Assembly (NCBI RefSeq): GCF_030323265.1
Contig: NZ_CP104992.1
Span: 1,053,501 to 1,117,500, forward strand
Direction: 5' to 3'
DNA from: Terrirhizobium terrae
GTDB lineage: Bacteria; Pseudomonadota; Alphaproteobacteria; Rhizobiales; Rhizobiaceae
Length of the DNA: 64,000 nt
A model generated the notes under the pieces. The model made no database searches and was not told the DNA's origin. It saw nothing but the letters and a program-made list of their open reading frames with translations. Numbering within the stretch: the first letter of the stretch is position 1; every line of letters begins with the position of its first letter. The translations under genes were made by a program, and so were the position numbers. Of the stretch, positions 25,992-34,195 are shown piece by piece.

Positions 25992-27650
25992 TCAATGCGG
26001 CGCGGGCGCGAGCCCAGCAATCGCTTCGGCAAAATCCTTCGCCTCGAAGGGCTCAAGATCATCAACGCCCTCGCCGACGCCGATGAAATAAACGGGCAGT
26101 CTGTGCTTGGCAGCGATGGCGACCAGAATGCCGCCCCGCGCCGTGCCGTCCAGCTTGGTCATGATCAGCCCGCTGACGCCAGCGACATTGCGGAAGATTT
26201 CCACCTGGTTCATCGCGTTCTGCCCGGTCGTCGCATCGAGCGTCTGCAGCACGGTATGTGGCGCATCGGGATCGAGCTTGCCGAGAACGCGGACGATCTT
26301 TTCCAGTTCCGCCATCAGCTCCGCCTTGTTCTGCAGACGACCGGCCGTGTCGATGATCAGGACGTCGGATTTCTTTTCCTTCGCCTGCACATAGGCATCA
26401 TAGGCGAGACCCGCCGCATCCGCGCCGAGCTTGGTGCCGATGAATTCGGAATTGGTGCGATCAGCCCAGATCTTCAGCTGTTCGATGGCAGCGGCCCGGA
26501 ACGTATCGCCGGCGGCCAGCATGACCTTGAGGCCCGAACCCGAAAGCTTCGCCGCCAGCTTGCCGATCGTCGTCGTCTTGCCGGTACCGTTGACGCCGAC
26601 GACGAGGATGACATGCGGCTTGTGATTGAGGTCCAGCTGCAGCGGCTTTGCGACCGGCGCTAGAACCTTGGTGATTTCCGCCGACATGATGCGCGACACA
26701 TCTTCGCCGGTCACATCCTTGCCGTAGCGTTCGGAAGACAGCGTGCCGGTAATCCGCATCGCCGTCTCGACGCCGAGATCGGCCTGGATCAGCAAGTCTT
26801 CGAGGTCTTCCAAGGTTTCGTCGTCGAGCTTGCGCTTGGTGAACAGTGCCGCGATCTGGCCAGTGAGCTGCGACGAGGTGCGCGCAAGGCCCGCGCGCAG
26901 GCGCTGGAACCAAGTCAGTTTTGCCGGTGGCACGACGGCTGCGACTTCCGGCTCGGATTTCGAGGTGGAGAAGCCCTTCGGGAGGACGGGCTCTGCGATT
27001 TCATTGGATACGGTTTCGCTCGCACTTGGAGCACTACCCCCTCTGTCCTGCCGGACATCTCCCTCACAGGGGGAGATCGGCAAGGGGCTCGCGCTCTGCC
27101 CGACCTCAGACGAAGTACCCGCCGATATACCGTCGCGATCAAACGATGCATCGCCGCTTACTGCGGACCTGCCCGAGGGATCGCGCGTCTCCTCCGCGTC
27201 TTCTCCAGCCTCCGCACCCAGGCCAGATGCAGCCGGCAATGGCGCATCCGTGATCTCCCCCTGTGGGGGAGATGCCCGGCAGGGCAGAGGGGGTGTTTCC
27301 GCGGAAGGGGCCGTCTCGGCTTCAGCCTCGGCCTCCAGCAAGGAGAGCGGCACGACGCCAAGCTCCGACGTCTCCTCGACACCGGGAAGAACCGCAGCGG
27401 CCTCATCATCATCCGCCGTATCTTCGGCAACATCATCCGAAGGCCCGCCGGCTGTTTCCATTTCCACTGGCGTCACCGGATCAACCGGCGCGATCGGCAG
27501 ATCCTCGTCCCGAGGCTTCGGCTCCAGCTCGGCCTGGACGGCAGCGGCTTCCGGCGCCGGCTTGGCCACCTGTTCCGCAACGGGCGTCTCCGTCGGTTTC
27601 TCGACGGGCTTGTCGCCGAAGGTGAAGACGCGTTTGATGAAGCTTACCAT
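25992..27650 (-). CDS. ftsY: signal recognition particle receptor FtsY, with an inserted palindromic-repeat segment
   Basis: GTPase that docks SRP-ribosome complexes at the membrane. The C-terminal NG domain is complete: P-loop 'GVNGTGKTTTIGKLA' near residue 350, 'DTAGRLQNKAELMAELEK', 'TKLDGTARGG' and 'GVGEGVDDLEPF'. At 552 residues it is long because of an acidic N-terminal region. Residues about 119-205 of that region are encoded by a palindromic repeat pair and its loop ('TPPLPCRASPPQGEIT' and 'LPISPCEGDVRQDRGG'), kept in frame. It lies between mtaB and yciB on the same strand. Confidence 0.95.
   Translation of the reverse strand: MVSFIKRVFTFGDKPVEKPTETPVAEQVAKPAPEAAAVQAELEPKPRDEDLPIAPVDPVTPVEMETAGGPSDDVAEDTADDDEAAAVLPGVEETSELGVVPLSLLEAEAEAETAPSAETPPLPCRASPPQGEITDAPLPAASGLGAEAGEDAEETRDPSGRSAVSGDASFDRDGISAGTSSEVGQSASPLPISPCEGDVRQDRGGSAPSASETVSNEIAEPVLPKGFSTSKSEPEVAAVVPPAKLTWFQRLRAGLARTSSQLTGQIAALFTKRKLDDETLEDLEDLLIQADLGVETAMRITGTLSSERYGKDVTGEDVSRIMSAEITKVLAPVAKPLQLDLNHKPHVILVVGVNGTGKTTTIGKLAAKLSGSGLKVMLAAGDTFRAAAIEQLKIWADRTNSEFIGTKLGADAAGLAYDAYVQAKEKKSDVLIIDTAGRLQNKAELMAELEKIVRVLGKLDPDAPHTVLQTLDATTGQNAMNQVEIFRNVAGVSGLIMTKLDGTARGGILVAIAAKHRLPVYFIGVGEGVDDLEPFEAKDFAEAIAGLAPAPH
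27036..27078 (+). repeat. RIME-like palindromic repeat, arm A (inside ftsY)
   Basis: Starts CCCCCTCTGTCCTGCCGGAC and contains the hairpin ATCTCCCTC / GGGGGAGAT. It differs from the ccm arm A at only three positions or so. Here it is protein-coding on the minus strand. Confidence 0.75.
27252..27293 (-). repeat. RIME-like palindromic repeat, arm B (inside ftsY)
   Basis: Contains GATCTCCCCC / GGGGGAGAT and ends GGCAGGGCAGAGGGGG. It is the inverted partner of 27036-27078, with 173 bases between the arms, all within the ftsY reading frame. Confidence 0.75.
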
Positions 27651-27669
27651 TACTTACAATCCGTTTCGG

Positions 27670-28950
27670 TCAGGCCGCCTGCTCGTGGGCAGCCATCACC
27701 CGCATGTCGAGATATTTGCCGTTATGTCCTGTAATCATAACGCGCTGAATGTCACGGGGAACCAGCCCCGGCGCTGCAACCAGCGAAAAGTTTTCCGTAT
27801 GCGCCATGCCGTTGTTTTCAACGACGATCACCTGCTCGGTGCCGATCATCCGTTCGAGATGCGCATGATGCAGCGCCTCGCCGCGCGCACGAAGCCTCGC
27901 TGCGCGCTCCTTCACCAGCGCGCGACCCACCTGCGGCATGCGCGCTGCCGGTGTGCCGGGACGCGGGCTGTAGGGGAAGACATGCAGAAAGGAGATACCG
28001 GCCTCTTCCGCCAGCGTCGCCGCACCTTCGAACATATCTTCCGTCTCCGTCGGGAAACCTGCGATCATGTCGGCACCGAAAGTGATCCCGGGCCGCAGCC
28101 GCCGCGCCTGTTCGACGAAGGCCAGCGCCTCGGCACGACTGTGACGACGCTTCATCCGCTTCAGGATCATGTCGTCGCCATGCTGCAGCGATAGATGCAG
28201 ATGCGGCATGAAGCGCGGCTCGTCGGCGATGAGGTCCCAGAGATGATTGTCCGCCTCGATGCTGTCGATCGAAGACAAACGTAGGCGCAGGATGTCCGGC
28301 ACCTGCCTCAGCAATGTCTTGGCGAGATAACCCAATGTCGGCTGGCCCGGCAGATCCGCACCGTAGCTCGTCGCATCGACACCGGTCAGCACGATTTCGC
28401 GATAGCCGCTCTCCGTCAGCCTGCGGGCCTGCTCCACGACGGCGCCCATTGGCACCGAGCGGGAATTGCCGCGGCCATAGGGAATGATGCAGAAGGTGCA
28501 GCGATGGTCGCAGCCGTTCTGCACCTGGATGAAGGCGCGCACATGCCCGTCGATATGCTTGACCATCTGCGGCGCGGTCGCCCTGACGCTCATGATGTCG
28601 TTGACGCGCAGCTTTTCTTCCGCCGAAACGCCGAAATCCGGCAGGCCGCGATAGGAGGTGCTCTTCAGCTTCTCCTCGTTGCCGAGGACAGCATCCACTT
28701 CCGCCATGTCCGCAAAAGTCTGTTTTTCCGTCTGCGCCGCGCAGCCGGTGACGATGATGCGCGCATGCGGGTTTTCCCGCCTTGCCCGGCGGATCGCCTG
28801 GCGTGCCTGGCGCACGGCCTCGCCGGTGACGGCGCAAGTATTGACCAGCACGGCATTGTTGAGCCCCGCCTTTTCGGCTTCGGCCCGCATCACTTCCGAT
28901 TCATAGGTATTGAGCCGACAGCCGAAGGTTATGACTTCGACGCCACTCAA
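27670..28950 (-). CDS. mtaB: tRNA t6A37 methylthiotransferase MtaB
   Basis: Radical-SAM enzyme, 426 residues, that adds a methylthio group to t6A37 of tRNA. The N-terminal domain carries '[14 protein letters not shown]' and a cysteine in 'NTCAVTGEA', the radical-SAM motif is '[15 protein letters not shown]' (about residues 146-153), and a TRAM-like tail ends the protein. 'GCRLN' marks the MtaB branch rather than MiaB. The start is TTG 28950, overlapping the dapF stop. Confidence 0.93.
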   Translation of the reverse strand: MSGVEVITFGCRLNTYESEVMRAEAEKAGLNNAVLVNTCAVTGEAVRQARQAIRRARRENPHARIIVTGCAAQTEKQTFADMAEVDAVLGNEEKLKSTSYRGLPDFGVSAEEKLRVNDIMSVRATAPQMVKHIDGHVRAFIQVQNGCDHRCTFCIIPYGRGNSRSVPMGAVVEQARRLTESGYREIVLTGVDATSYGADLPGQPTLGYLAKTLLRQVPDILRLRLSSIDSIEADNHLWDLIADEPRFMPHLHLSLQHGDDMILKRMKRRHSRAEALAFVEQARRLRPGITFGADMIAGFPTETEDMFEGAATLAEEAGISFLHVFPYSPRPGTPAARMPQVGRALVKERAARLRARGEALHHAHLERMIGTEQVIVVENNGMAHTENFSLVAAPGLVPRDIQRVMITGHNGKYLDMRVMAAHEQAA

Positions 28951-29849
28951 TTGACCTTCACCTCTGGCTCTTCGTCACGGAAAAAGGCGCCGGTCTCGGG
29001 ATCGACCTTGCCCGACCATTCCCATTCGGCCGGGCCGGTCATGACGACATGATCGTCTTCCCGCCAGTCGATGACGAGCGGCTGGCGCGTGGGTGCCGTG
29101 GCGACATCGATCGTGACCTTGCGGCCCGTGCGGCCGGTGCGGGCGGCGGATACGGCAGCGGCGCAGGCGGCGGAACCGCAGGCAAGCGTCAGGCCCGCAC
29201 CACGCTCCCATGTGCGGGTGCGCAACGAGTCACCCGATGTGACCTGCGCAAGCGTGATATTAGCCTTTTCCGGGAACATCGGATGGTTTTCCAGCATCGG
29301 GCCGAAACGCTCGAGGTCGAAATTCATCGGATCCTTGTCGACCCAGAAGATCGCATGCGGGTTGCCCATCGACATCGCGGCTGGCGAATGCAGGATCGGC
29401 TTGTCGATCGGCCCTATCTGCAGCTCGATGCGGCTGGTGTCGAAAAATTCTTCGGCGAGCGGGATCTTGTCCCAGGCAAACACCGGCTTGCCCATGTCGA
29501 CGGAAATCGTACCGTCCTCGTGTTCCTGCGCGTTGAGGATGCCCGCGACGGTCTGGAAGGTGAAGGTCTTGCGGCCCGTCTCGGAGGCCAGCGCCTGCAC
29601 CACGCAGCGCGTGCCGTTGCCGCAGGCCTGCGCCTTGGTGCCGTCGCAGTTCAGGATGTCGATCCAGGCATCAGTGCCTTCAGCCTTCGGTTCATGGATC
29701 GCCATGATCTGGTCGAACTGGGTCGCGGGATCGGCATTGAGCGCGATCGCTGCCTGAGCCGTCACCTTGTCGGTACGACCGCGCATATCGACGACCAGGA
29801 TCTTGTTGCCAAGCCCGTTCATGCGCGCGAATTCGACCTGTCCTGCCAT
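28947..29849 (-). CDS. dapF: diaminopimelate epimerase
   Basis: 300-residue PLP-independent epimerase that converts LL- to meso-diaminopimelate for lysine and peptidoglycan synthesis. The two catalytic cysteines are in 'ACGNGTRC' (about residue 77) and 'LACGSAAC' (about 224). ATG 29849 ('[15 protein letters not shown]') is chosen over a start five codons upstream. First gene of the dapF-mtaB-ftsY-yciB-UPF0314 run. Confidence 0.96.
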   Translation of the reverse strand: MAGQVEFARMNGLGNKILVVDMRGRTDKVTAQAAIALNADPATQFDQIMAIHEPKAEGTDAWIDILNCDGTKAQACGNGTRCVVQALASETGRKTFTFQTVAGILNAQEHEDGTISVDMGKPVFAWDKIPLAEEFFDTSRIELQIGPIDKPILHSPAAMSMGNPHAIFWVDKDPMNFDLERFGPMLENHPMFPEKANITLAQVTSGDSLRTRTWERGAGLTLACGSAACAAAVSAARTGRTGRKVTIDVATAPTRQPLVIDWREDDHVVMTGPAEWEWSGKVDPETGAFFRDEEPEVKVN

Positions 29850-30008
29850 GATGCTGATCCACATGCGGGCGCCAAACCAACAATGGCCCGCTTCTTCAAG
29901 GCGTATATGGCCGAAAGTGCCACAAATTACCAGTGCCGGTACATGGCCCTAAAGATTGGCGCGCCGCCCCGTCGCGTGTTAGGGGAGCCGCAAAAAGAGG
30001 CTTTGATC

Positions 30009-30680
30009 ATGCTCCCCTGGGTTCAACTGGACAGCGCGAAGATACCGGACGATGGCGGCGAGCTGCGGCTGAAGCAGCGCGGCCAGGAATTTTCCATCAT
30101 GCTCGGATCGAACGAGCTGATGAACAGCCGGCTGAGCGGATCCGAAGAAGCGCTTGCCACGCTATCCTGGGAAAAGATCAAGGATCGCCCCAAGCCATCC
30201 ATCCTGATCGGCGGGCTTGGCATGGGTTTCACCCTGCGCGCCGCACTTTCGATTCTGCCACCGGAAGCCACCGTCACCGTCGCCGAACTGGTTCCAGCCG
30301 TCGTCCGGTGGGCGCGCGGACCGATGGCGGAAGTATTCAAGGGTTGCCTCGACGACCCGCGCACGAAAATCTATCAGGGTGATGTCGGCGAGCCCATCCG
30401 CGGATCGAAGAGCATGTTCGACGCCATCCTGCTCGATGTCGACAACGGTCCGGACGGATTGACGCGGGAGAGCAACGACGCGCTTTATAATACGCGCGGT
30501 TTGCGCACTGCCCATCAGGCACTACGCCCGGGCGGCGTCCTGTCGGTATGGTCATCCGGCCCGGACAGTGCCTTCACGAAACGCCTCGACAACTGCGGTT
30601 ACGACACCGAAGTCGTAAACACCCGGGCGAATGGCAAGCGTGGTGCAAAACATGTAATCTGGGTAGCGACGAAACGCTGA
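30009..30680 (+). CDS. spermidine-synthase-like SAM/dcSAM-binding protein
   Basis: 223-residue Rossmann-fold protein of the spermidine synthase family. The cofactor motif is 'GGLGMGFTLRAAL', followed by 'TVAELVPAVVRWARG' and 'FDAILLDVDNGPDGL'. It lacks the full N-terminal beta domain of polyamine synthases, so it may be a methyltransferase-like relative and not a true SpeE. ATG 30009 is preceded by AAAGAGG; an open frame extends far upstream over dapF but is not protein-like. Confidence 0.8.
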   Translation: MLPWVQLDSAKIPDDGGELRLKQRGQEFSIMLGSNELMNSRLSGSEEALATLSWEKIKDRPKPSILIGGLGMGFTLRAALSILPPEATVTVAELVPAVVRWARGPMAEVFKGCLDDPRTKIYQGDVGEPIRGSKSMFDAILLDVDNGPDGLTRESNDALYNTRGLRTAHQALRPGGVLSVWSSGPDSAFTKRLDNCGYDTEVVNTRANGKRGAKHVIWVATKR

Positions 30681-30699
30681 AGCGCCCCGTCAAAAAGGC

Positions 30700-31287
30700 T
30701 TAGCCGAAAATCTCTTCGACCAGACCATGCACGCGGCGGAACGCGGCCTTGGCGCCTTCCGCTGCTTCCAACTCTTCGGCCTCGGTCAGCGGCAGGTCGT
30801 TATAGGCAGCGACGAAATTGCGCCAATGCAGGCCGCGGCCATCCGGATGGCCGGCAAGGTGGCGGGCACCGAAATCATCCGACAGGCCAATCTTGGCCGC
30901 TTCCTTGCGCAGGAAGGCAGCACCGAGATTTGAGCCTTCAGCGACATAGACCCAGCCGAGCGCTGCGGCCGGGCTCAGCGGACCGGTGGTCGAACGCAGA
31001 TCATCCGCCACGCCGCCGAGATCCAGCACATCCTGCCGCAACGCTTCCAGACGGCAGCGGTCGGCGAGGCCCGGCAGGATACGATTGAGTTCGGCGGATG
31101 CATAAAGCGGCGCCACATCGGCGTGGAAATTGTGCTGAACGTCGAGGAAAAGAGCATAGCGCTCGCGGCTGGCGAATGGTTCCGCCCGCATGATGCGCTT
31201 GTCGAGCGTGTCATGGGTGCCGGTCGTCAACGCCTTCAGGCGCTGGATGCGGGTGGCTTCCGTCGGACGTTCGAGCTCGATCTGCAT
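30700..31287 (-). CDS. biliverdin-producing heme oxygenase
   Basis: 195-residue heme oxygenase of the bacterial (BphO/PigA-like) type, which opens heme to biliverdin, CO and iron. The proximal histidine is His25 in 'TTGTHDTLDKR', and 'LGWVYVAEGSNLGA' is the distal-helix region. ATG 31287 has an excellent ribosome site (GAGGAAAG). No phytochrome or heme-uptake gene adjoins it, so iron recycling and chromophore supply are both open. Confidence 0.85.
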   Translation of the reverse strand: MQIELERPTEATRIQRLKALTTGTHDTLDKRIMRAEPFASRERYALFLDVQHNFHADVAPLYASAELNRILPGLADRCRLEALRQDVLDLGGVADDLRSTTGPLSPAAALGWVYVAEGSNLGAAFLRKEAAKIGLSDDFGARHLAGHPDGRGLHWRNFVAAYNDLPLTEAEELEAAEGAKAAFRRVHGLVEEIFG

Positions 31288-31340
31288 TTCTTTCCTCACA
31301 CACTCATGTTTTCCCATGAAGCAAATCGAACCGGGTCACG

Positions 31341-32426
31341 TCAAGCCGGACGTGGACCCGGAACCTCGAAAATTTCACCCGGCCGCATCGGCCGGAACCG
31401 CTCTTGGGCAATGCCACGGGCGTCGAGTGCCGCATGCAGCGCATCGACCGGCTGCTCGATGCCCTCGTCCGTCAGCTTCACTGTTCCCCAGTGATGACCG
31501 GCAACGAAGGAGGCGCCGCAAAGTTGCATGCCCTCGACCGCCTCTTCCGGGTTCTGGTGCTGAGGTTTCATGAACCAGCGCGGCTCATAGGCGCCGAAGG
31601 GCAGGTTGGCCAGTCGGAACGGCCCATGCTTCTCGCCGACGGCGCGATAATTGATCCCGTCGTGAAAGCCGGTATCGCCGATATGGTAGATCTTTCCCGC
31701 AGGCGTCTCGAACACGAAGGCTGCCCAAAGCGCCTGACGCCGGTCGCCCAATCCCCGCGCCGACCAGTGATGGCAGGGCTCGCAATGGAAGATGACGCCC
31801 GGCCCGACCGTCTCGCTTCCGCCCCAGTCCATCACCGTGACCCTAGCATCCGGCACGCGTGTGCGAATAATCGCATCATTGCCGAGCGGCGTGACGAAAT
31901 GCGGCTTGTCGCGCCCTTGCAGCACCCAGAGCGTTTCGAGATCGAGATGGTCATAATGGTTATGCGTGACCAGCACGATATCGATCGGCGGCAGATCACC
32001 GATGCGGACGCCCGGCGGATTGACCCGCTTCGGCCCGGCAAAGCTGAAGGGGCTCGTGCGCTCCGACCAGACCGGATCGGTCAGAATATTGAGGCCCGCC
32101 ACCTGGATCAGCATCGAGGCGTGGCCGATCATCGTCACTACGATGCGATCGCCGGTGACGCGTGTTTCCGGCACCGCCTGCGGAAACGGGCTGGCAAACG
32201 TATCCGGCCAGGGAATATTGCCGTTGCCGAATTTCCAGCGCAGCAGATCGAGCCCACCGCGCGGCTCTTCACCACCCGGATTGAAGAAATGCGTCCCGTC
32301 GAAATGATCGGAAACTGGACCGGAATAATACTTGTTGCCAGCCATGGCACTCCTTGCCGTAACACCGCCGGCAAGCGTGGCAATGGCTACAAGACCGGTC
32401 CATTTGAAAAATGCGCGTCTGTTCAT
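31341..32426 (-). CDS. Tat-exported MBL-fold metallo-hydrolase (NAPE-PLD-like)
   Basis: 361 residues. A twin-arginine signal ('MNRRAFFKWTGLVAIATLAG') is followed by a metallo-beta-lactamase domain with the metal motif 'VTHNHYDHLD' (about residues 155-163), an earlier 'MIGHASMLIQ', and 'YHIGDTGFHDG'. The arrangement matches N-acyl-phosphatidylethanolamine phospholipase D and UlaG-like hydrolases. Tat export suggests a folded, metal-loaded periplasmic enzyme. It ends 53 bases before the heme oxygenase gene on the same strand. Confidence 0.85.
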   Translation of the reverse strand: MNRRAFFKWTGLVAIATLAGGVTARSAMAGNKYYSGPVSDHFDGTHFFNPGGEEPRGGLDLLRWKFGNGNIPWPDTFASPFPQAVPETRVTGDRIVVTMIGHASMLIQVAGLNILTDPVWSERTSPFSFAGPKRVNPPGVRIGDLPPIDIVLVTHNHYDHLDLETLWVLQGRDKPHFVTPLGNDAIIRTRVPDARVTVMDWGGSETVGPGVIFHCEPCHHWSARGLGDRRQALWAAFVFETPAGKIYHIGDTGFHDGINYRAVGEKHGPFRLANLPFGAYEPRWFMKPQHQNPEEAVEGMQLCGASFVAGHHWGTVKLTDEGIEQPVDALHAALDARGIAQERFRPMRPGEIFEVPGPRPA

Positions 32427-32489
32427 AGAACTTGTGTAACAGGAGGTTACGTCAAGGGGAGATAGCCGATGCGCAAGATGTGAACACGT

Positions 32490-32927
32490 TCACGCGACCT
32501 CGATATCCGTCCGCGAGAAATCGTCGCCGACATATAACAGCGGGACTTTCAGGTTTTTCGCCGCGGCATAAGCAAAGCAATCGCCAAAATTGAGTTTTGC
32601 CGGATGGTCGACGAAGCGACCGTAAGTCTTTGCGGCATTGAGCGCAGTCTCGTGGAGGCCGACAGGGAGATCGATTTCGGTGGCGTTGATGCTTGCCATG
32701 AAAGCGGTCACATCCTGTCGGGCCTCTTCGATCATATGCGGCGGTGTGGGGCGTTGGTCACCATGAACAGTGATGGCATTCTTGCGCGCGATGGCGATGA
32801 CGGCCTCGAAGACTGTAATTGATGAATAGCGGATAGGACTACGGGATGCGGATATTTTCGAAAGCAGCTCAGCCGCATCATTCTCACGGGTAAGGATAGC
32901 GACAACCGCGGACGCATCGAGAAACAT
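32490..32927 (-). CDS. vapC: VapC-type PIN-domain ribonuclease toxin
   Basis: 145-residue toxin of a VapBC pair. Acidic residues of the PIN active site are visible: Asp4 in 'MFLDASAVVAIL', 'ENDAAELL', and the C-terminal 'LNFGDCFAYAAAK' with 'GDDF'. VapC toxins cut initiator tRNA or rRNA. ATG 32927 overlaps the antitoxin stop (TGATG) and is the natural start; an in-frame codon at 32939 is possible. Confidence 0.9.
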   Translation of the reverse strand: MFLDASAVVAILTRENDAAELLSKISASRSPIRYSSITVFEAVIAIARKNAITVHGDQRPTPPHMIEEARQDVTAFMASINATEIDLPVGLHETALNAAKTYGRFVDHPAKLNFGDCFAYAAAKNLKVPLLYVGDDFSRTDIEVA

Positions 32928-33172
32928 CACTCGCCCCACATTTCGTCCATATACGCTTTTTCGTCGAACTCGACATTGAATGGGCCCATCCTTGCAGCCA
33001 CCCGGTCCTGAATTCGCCTGACTCGCTCTTCGACAGAAAGCACTTCGTCCGCCTGCTTCAAAACGCTTTCCAGCGCCACGCGCACTGCCTCCGTCTTGGT
33101 CTTGGTACCAAGCCGTCGCATGACTTCATCAGCCAGCTCGTTGACCTTGGGATCGCGTATATAAAGAGACAT
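32927..33172 (-). CDS. vapB: VapB-type antitoxin
   Basis: 81-residue antitoxin. 'SLYIRDPKVNELADEVMRRL' and 'TKTEAVRVALESVL' are the DNA-binding and dimerisation segments of the rhizobial VapB (PSK-type) family; the C-terminal 'FNVEFDEKAYMDEMWGE' would occupy the toxin groove. ATG 33172 is selected. Candidate operators lie 26-58 bases upstream. Confidence 0.88.
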   Translation of the reverse strand: MSLYIRDPKVNELADEVMRRLGTKTKTEAVRVALESVLKQADEVLSVEERVRRIQDRVAARMGPFNVEFDEKAYMDEMWGE

Positions 33173-33197
33173 GGCGTTGCTCCACCCACAAGGAACC

Positions 33198-33230
33198 AAA
33201 TGAATATTCAATATAGTCCAAATGAATATT
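33198..33230 (-). promoter_or_regulatory. candidate VapB operator: two direct repeats
   Basis: AAATGAATATT occurs at 33198-33208 and again at 33220-33230, 22 bases apart (two helical turns). Each contains the palindrome TGAATATTC. The position just upstream of vapB fits autoregulation by the VapBC complex. Confidence 0.55.
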
Positions 33231-33328
33231 CTCGCAAGCAACGGCAGCGCCTTGCTTGAGGCTGCACTGCGCCTATTTAGGCCATGCATATTCCCGGCGC
33301 TCAGAGCGCAACAATTAATGGACAGATA

Positions 33329-33901
33329 ATGAATTTTCTCAAGACAATGATGATCGCCGGCGCAATTTCGCTATTCGCCACTGTAACTTCCGCCCAGGAA
33401 ATCCCCGCGCCGGTCCACGGCGTAACCTTCGATGAATGGGCTTCTGCAGCGGCGCGCCTTTCCAACAAGACCAGCGAAGACGACGTGCTGAAGACGCTCT
33501 CGATCGACAAGCAGCAGTTCGAGGAGGTCAACGAGACCTTCACCAAGGCCTTGAAGGACGACAAGGACTTCAAGCTGATCACCTATTATGGCCAGGCCTT
33601 CAGCAACCTGAATGCCGGCCGCTTTGCCGCCAGTACGCAGGAAACGAAGCGTAAGCTTGCCAGCTTCGACGATTATGCCCGCGTCACCGGTCACATGGAG
33701 GCCGCCACCGATGCCGGCATCGATCCGCAGAAGGTTCTGGAAGAACATGGGCTGACTGTCTACGAATATAGCCAGGACGGCGCTTACTGGATCGGCCAGT
33801 TGCGTGAAAGAAGCATGTCGGGCAATTCGGAAGCCGCGAGCCTGAGTAGCGGCATAGCGAGATACAAGGCCGAATACGCCGCCCGCTACGCCAAGAAGTG
33901 A
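33329..33901 (+). CDS. exported protein of unknown function, DUF6620-like
   Basis: 190 residues with a signal peptide ('MMIAGAISLFATVTSAQE'). The mature part is helical and charged. It begins 'GVTFDEWASAAARLSNKTS', then 'LSIDKQQFEEVNETFTKAL' and 'ITYYGQAFSNLNAGRF'; this cadence recalls DUF6620 proteins, but I cannot confirm it. ATG 33329 is where the signal peptide begins. Divergent from vapBC. Confidence 0.65.
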   Translation: MNFLKTMMIAGAISLFATVTSAQEIPAPVHGVTFDEWASAAARLSNKTSEDDVLKTLSIDKQQFEEVNETFTKALKDDKDFKLITYYGQAFSNLNAGRFAASTQETKRKLASFDDYARVTGHMEAATDAGIDPQKVLEEHGLTVYEYSQDGAYWIGQLRERSMSGNSEAASLSSGIARYKAEYAARYAKK

Positions 33902-34195
33902 TCCTCCGGGGCCGCCCTCGCTGGACGGCGGCCCAAACCGCCGGCAAAACAGCCCGCGGACCTTGACTCTCCGTCCCATTTCCTGTTTAAGCCCGGCGAT
34001 CTGCTGACAAGTTACAAGACTTGGAGCCACCGACCGGGACCCCTCGAGGTATAAATCGATCCCGGAGGTCAACATCCGACAGCGCGTTGCGCCCTCGGGT
34101 GCTTTTTGGCTTTGCCCGCGTTTGGGCGTCTTGTTTTTGCCGGCAAAAGACCCGACGTTTCTGAGACCTCCCCGGAAGCGAAGAAGGAAGACACG
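33902..34195 (+). other. ffh upstream region: promoter, stem-loops and terminator-like hairpin
   Basis: 294 bases without a protein gene. It starts with an eight-base inverted repeat GGGCCGCC (33909-33916) / GGCGGCCC (33927-33934), probably the end of the preceding transcript. Then come a sigma-70-like promoter, a stem CCGGGA/TCCCGG (34034-34039 with 34060-34065), a GC hairpin followed by TTTTT (34089-34107), GCCCGCGTTTGGGC (34114-34127) and the palindrome TTTTGCCGGCAAAA (34134-34147). Confidence 0.5.
33963..33991 (+). promoter_or_regulatory. sigma-70-type promoter upstream of ffh
   Basis: TTGACT (33963-33968; CTTGACT with the preceding C) and TTTAAG (33986-33991) are separated by 17 bases. 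Predicted transcription starts near 33998, leaving a leader of about 198 bases before ffh. Confidence 0.55.

Noticed and set aside
29049..30008. Long upstream extension of the spermidine-synthase-like frame
   Set aside because: It lies antisense to dapF; the ribosome site and homology both place the start at 30009.
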